From contig DFHP01000197.1 in NCBI GenBank assembly GCA_002371335.1, forward strand, positions 1-42,540: a stretch of 42,540 nucleotides of DNA, written 5' to 3'. The DNA comes from Eubacterium sp. UBA3720 (lineage in GTDB: Bacteria; Bacillota; Clostridia; Lachnospirales; Lachnospiraceae). Position numbers and translations under genes: made by a program. Below the pieces are notes generated by a model. It made no database searches. It was given only the letters and a program-made list of their open reading frames with translations, and was not told where the DNA came from. This document shows, one piece after another, positions 40,220 through 42,540 of the stretch (positions within the stretch are counted from its first letter, which is position 1; each line of letters starts with the position of its first letter).

Positions 40220-40537
40220 ATAGTTCTCCTTTTCCGGGGCAAAAAGCCCGCTGCCGCAAAACCAACGCAAGATTTGAAACATATAATTTTCCATACCCTT
40301 AAAAACCTGTTGTTCCTAATGTTTACTATAGACGAACCGGACAATTTTTTGCAATAGCTTTAAGACGGATTCTCTCATAATATTAAATTAAGATACTACG
40401 TGAAAACAGAATCTTAAAAAAACTCCTGATTCGTATAAAAAACTCATCATAACCGCTGCCCGAAAACTTATTATGATTGCATTCAGTCATGGCAGCGGGG
40501 AGACTCCCCCGCCAAGCCGAAACGAAAGGAGGTCCCT
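40220..40537. other. Divergent region between AraC gene and flavoenzyme gene
   Basis: AT-rich with no convincing consensus promoter toward 40538, which fits activation by the divergent AraC protein. A GC hairpin (GGCAGCGGGGAGACTCCCCCGCC-type, 40491-40513) lies just upstream of the flavoenzyme ribosome site AGGAGG (40527-40532). No gene seen. Confidence 0.45.
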
Positions 40538-42469
40538 ATGTTTTACCATGTTTTCAGCCCGATTACGATCAAAGGACACACTATCAAAAACCGCTTCACC
40601 GTACCGGCTATGGTTACGAATTTCTGCAACGAAGACGGTACTGCCACTGAACGATACATAGCTTACCACGAGGCCAAAGCCAGAGGCGGCTGGGGGCTTA
40701 TCATCACGGAAGACTATAATGTATCTCCGGAGGGCCATGGTTTCAGCTGCACCGCAGGCCTTTGGAATGACGGACAGATCGAGAGCCATTCCAAACTTCC
40801 TGAGCGGGTCCATAAATACGGCGCTACGATCCTTGCTCAGATATATCACTGCGGAAGGCAGACAGCTTCCGACCGGATCCCGGAAGGATGTTATACCAGG
40901 TCTTCAAGCGCTATTCCTTGTCCTTTCGGAGACCAGATTCCTGTTCCTCTTACCACGGAGGAAGTCCGCGAAATGGTGAAAAAATACGGAGATACTGCCC
41001 TCCGTGCCAAAAAATGCGGCTTCGACGGAGTCGAGATCCACGGAGCTCACGGCTATCTTATCACGCAGTTCTTTTCTCCATATTCCAACAAGCGTCTTGA
41101 CGAATACGGAGGAAATTTCTGGAACCGCACCCGTTTTGCCAGAGAGATAATCCAGGACGTCCGCGAGAAATGCGGCGACGATTTTATCATAGATATGCGT
41201 ATCTCTGCAGACGAATTTGTAGAAGGCGGACTTACCATTGAGGACAGCAAAGCAATCGCCATTATGATGGAAAATGCCGGACTGGACATGATCCATGTGT
41301 CCGTCGCCAATTATCTTTCCGTAGATTATAATATTGCGTCCAGCTTCTTACCTCATGGCTGGTTTACAGACTGGGCAAAACAGATCAAAGATGTGGTTTC
41401 GATTCCTGTAGTCACTGTTTCCCGCATCAACGATCCTTTCCTTGCCGATGAGATACTGGCTTCAGGAAAAGCTGATTTTGTCGCAATGGGACGCGCTTCC
41501 CTCTGTGATCCCGATATGCCTCGCAAAGCGAAAGAAAGCCGCTTCGAGGATATCCGCCGATGCATAGGCTGTAACGATGGCTGTGAAGGCGTTTTGTTTA
41601 CGAACAATCCGATCACCTGCGTTCTGAATCCGCAGCTTGGGCATGAATACGAAGGAGAGATTCCTGCTGCCGAAAAGCCTCTCCGGGTCGCCATTGCCGG
41701 CGCAGGTCCTGCCGGCCTGTATGCGGCGATCGCCGCTGCCAGGGCAGGCCACAAAGTAACCGTTTTTGAAAAAAACGATCACAACGGAGGCAATTTCTAC
41801 ACTGCAGCCATTCCTCCGACAAAAGGAGAAATAACTGATTTCCTTGTATGGCAGCGCGTACAGTGCGAAAAGCTCGGGGTGGAGATCCGTTATAACGAAC
41901 CCGCTTCAGCGAGGCTCATAAAAGAAGGCAGCTTCGATAAAGTGATCGTTGCCACCGGTTCGCATCCGTCCATGCCGCCGATCCCCGGGATAAAAGACAA
42001 TCCCAATATCACGAACGCTCAGGATCTGCTGGAAGGACGTATAATGCCGGGCACGAACTGTGTAGTCATAGGCGGCGGGCAGGTCGGCGCGGAGACCGCA
42101 CACTTTCTGGCGCAGCTTCTTCGAAACGTTACCATTCTGGAGATGCTGCCGGAGATAGCAAAAGATGCAGCCCTGGCTGTCAACTGGAACCTGAAGGCAA
42201 GTCTTGAGAAGAGAAAAGTCAGTGTCCACACCAGCGTCAGAGTCCTTGAGATAAAGGAAAACGGCGTACTATATGAAACCGCGGACGGAACACAATGCCT
42301 CGCCCCTGCGGATACGATAGTGATTGCCACCGGATACCGCTCAAACGAAGATCTGAAAAAAGAACTCGATGAAGCAGGCATTCCTTACACTGCCGTTGGC
42401 GACGCCGTAAAGGCACGGAAAGTGACCCAGGCTACCCACGAAGGTTATGAAGCAGGCAAAAACCTTTAA
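40538..42469 (+). CDS. FMN/[4Fe-4S]/FAD NADH:flavin oxidoreductase (2,4-dienoyl-CoA reductase/BaiCD/enoate reductase family)
   Basis: A 643-residue three-part enzyme. Old-yellow-enzyme barrel (1-335) with HGAH (168-171) and SPYSNKRLDEYGG; a [4Fe-4S] site with Cys342, Cys345, Cys349 and Cys361 (CxxCxxxC-x11-C); an FAD domain with AGAGPAGL (387-394); and an NAD(P)H domain with IGGGQVGAE (511-519). The family reduces C=C bonds of enoyl compounds, dienoyl-CoA or bile-acid intermediates (BaiCD, BaiH). No bai or beta-oxidation genes are nearby, so the substrate is open. The start at 40538 follows AAAGGAGG. Confidence 0.9.
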   Translation: MFYHVFSPITIKGHTIKNRFTVPAMVTNFCNEDGTATERYIAYHEAKARGGWGLIITEDYNVSPEGHGFSCTAGLWNDGQIESHSKLPERVHKYGATILAQIYHCGRQTASDRIPEGCYTRSSSAIPCPFGDQIPVPLTTEEVREMVKKYGDTALRAKKCGFDGVEIHGAHGYLITQFFSPYSNKRLDEYGGNFWNRTRFAREIIQDVREKCGDDFIIDMRISADEFVEGGLTIEDSKAIAIMMENAGLDMIHVSVANYLSVDYNIASSFLPHGWFTDWAKQIKDVVSIPVVTVSRINDPFLADEILASGKADFVAMGRASLCDPDMPRKAKESRFEDIRRCIGCNDGCEGVLFTNNPITCVLNPQLGHEYEGEIPAAEKPLRVAIAGAGPAGLYAAIAAARAGHKVTVFEKNDHNGGNFYTAAIPPTKGEITDFLVWQRVQCEKLGVEIRYNEPASARLIKEGSFDKVIVATGSHPSMPPIPGIKDNPNITNAQDLLEGRIMPGTNCVVIGGGQVGAETAHFLAQLLRNVTILEMLPEIAKDAALAVNWNLKASLEKRKVSVHTSVRVLEIKENGVLYETADGTQCLAPADTIVIATGYRSNEDLKKELDEAGIPYTAVGDAVKARKVTQATHEGYEAGKNL

Positions 42470-42473
42470 AAAG

Positions 42474-42540
42474 AAAGTCCGGGAGCGAACCGGACTTTGC
42501 GCGCCGCCATGCACACAAGATGAAACCGGGGACGGAGATT
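42474..42540. repeat. Repeat family A start joined to a family D half (cut by window end)
   Basis: AAAGTCCGGGAGCGAACCGG and ACTTTGCGCGCCGCC repeat the beginning of family A. After about 10 bp, TGAAACCGGGGACGGAG (42521-42537) repeats family D. The two repeat families are thus side by side or nested here. Confidence 0.7.

Overview
The window looks like chromosomal DNA of an anaerobic, fermentative Firmicute, most probably a gut Clostridia or Lachnospiraceae-type bacterium. The clues are moderate GC with strong AGGAGG ribosome sites, a phosphotransferase sorbitol operon of Gram-positive type, a 2-hydroxyacyl-CoA dehydratase-type activase, rubredoxin, an old-yellow-enzyme/4Fe-4S flavoenzyme of the BaiCD type, and a YkoEDC thiamine-precursor transporter. 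No rRNA, tRNA, phage, IS transposase or CRISPR array was seen.

Layout. 1-465 (minus): 5' part of larE. 906-6426 (plus): sorbitol operon srlD-gutR-gutM-srlA-srlE-srlB (dehydrogenase, PRD activator, GutM, glucitol PTS). 6630-7751 (plus): ROK regulator. 7856-12244 (minus): very long orphan activase. 12419-13378 (plus): promoter, yybP-ykoY Mn riboswitch, terminator and a TMEM165/GDT1 transporter. 17673-13411 (minus): promoter, TPP riboswitch, terminator, then ykoE-ykoD-ykoC-tenA. 17691-20259 (minus): MATE exporter and PHP phosphatase, separated by a 249-bp palindromic element. 20610-22993 (minus): cysK and metY, the latter with a long leader. 23521-30198 (minus): four-gene phospho-signalling module (zinc-ribbon membrane protein, PP2C phosphatase, Hanks kinase with DUF6273-like sensor, two-FHA ABC transporter). 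30563-32443 (minus): Mn-type CDF exporter and sugar O-acetyltransferase. 32825-33109 (plus): small ABM protein. 37716-33215 (minus): ktrB-ktrA potassium uptake with a KdpD-like kinase and KdpE-like regulator. 37945-42469: two AraC regulators, rubredoxin and the flavoenzyme.

How parts work together. Sorbitol enters as sorbitol-6-phosphate through SrlAEB and is oxidised by SrlD under control of GutR/GutM. Thiamine pyrophosphate represses uptake (YkoEDC) and salvage (TenA) of thiamine precursors. A likely shared operator overlaps the larE and metY promoters, suggesting one sulfur-responsive repressor for both. Two transporters with manganese-type motifs sit in the window, one behind a Mn riboswitch.

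The most interesting unit is the kinase/phosphatase/FHA-ABC module, which resembles the mycobacterial PknF-Rv1747 pair but adds a phosphatase and a second receptor-like membrane protein. The intergenic DNA is unusually rich in palindromic repeat families (at least five), several lying flush against stop codons.
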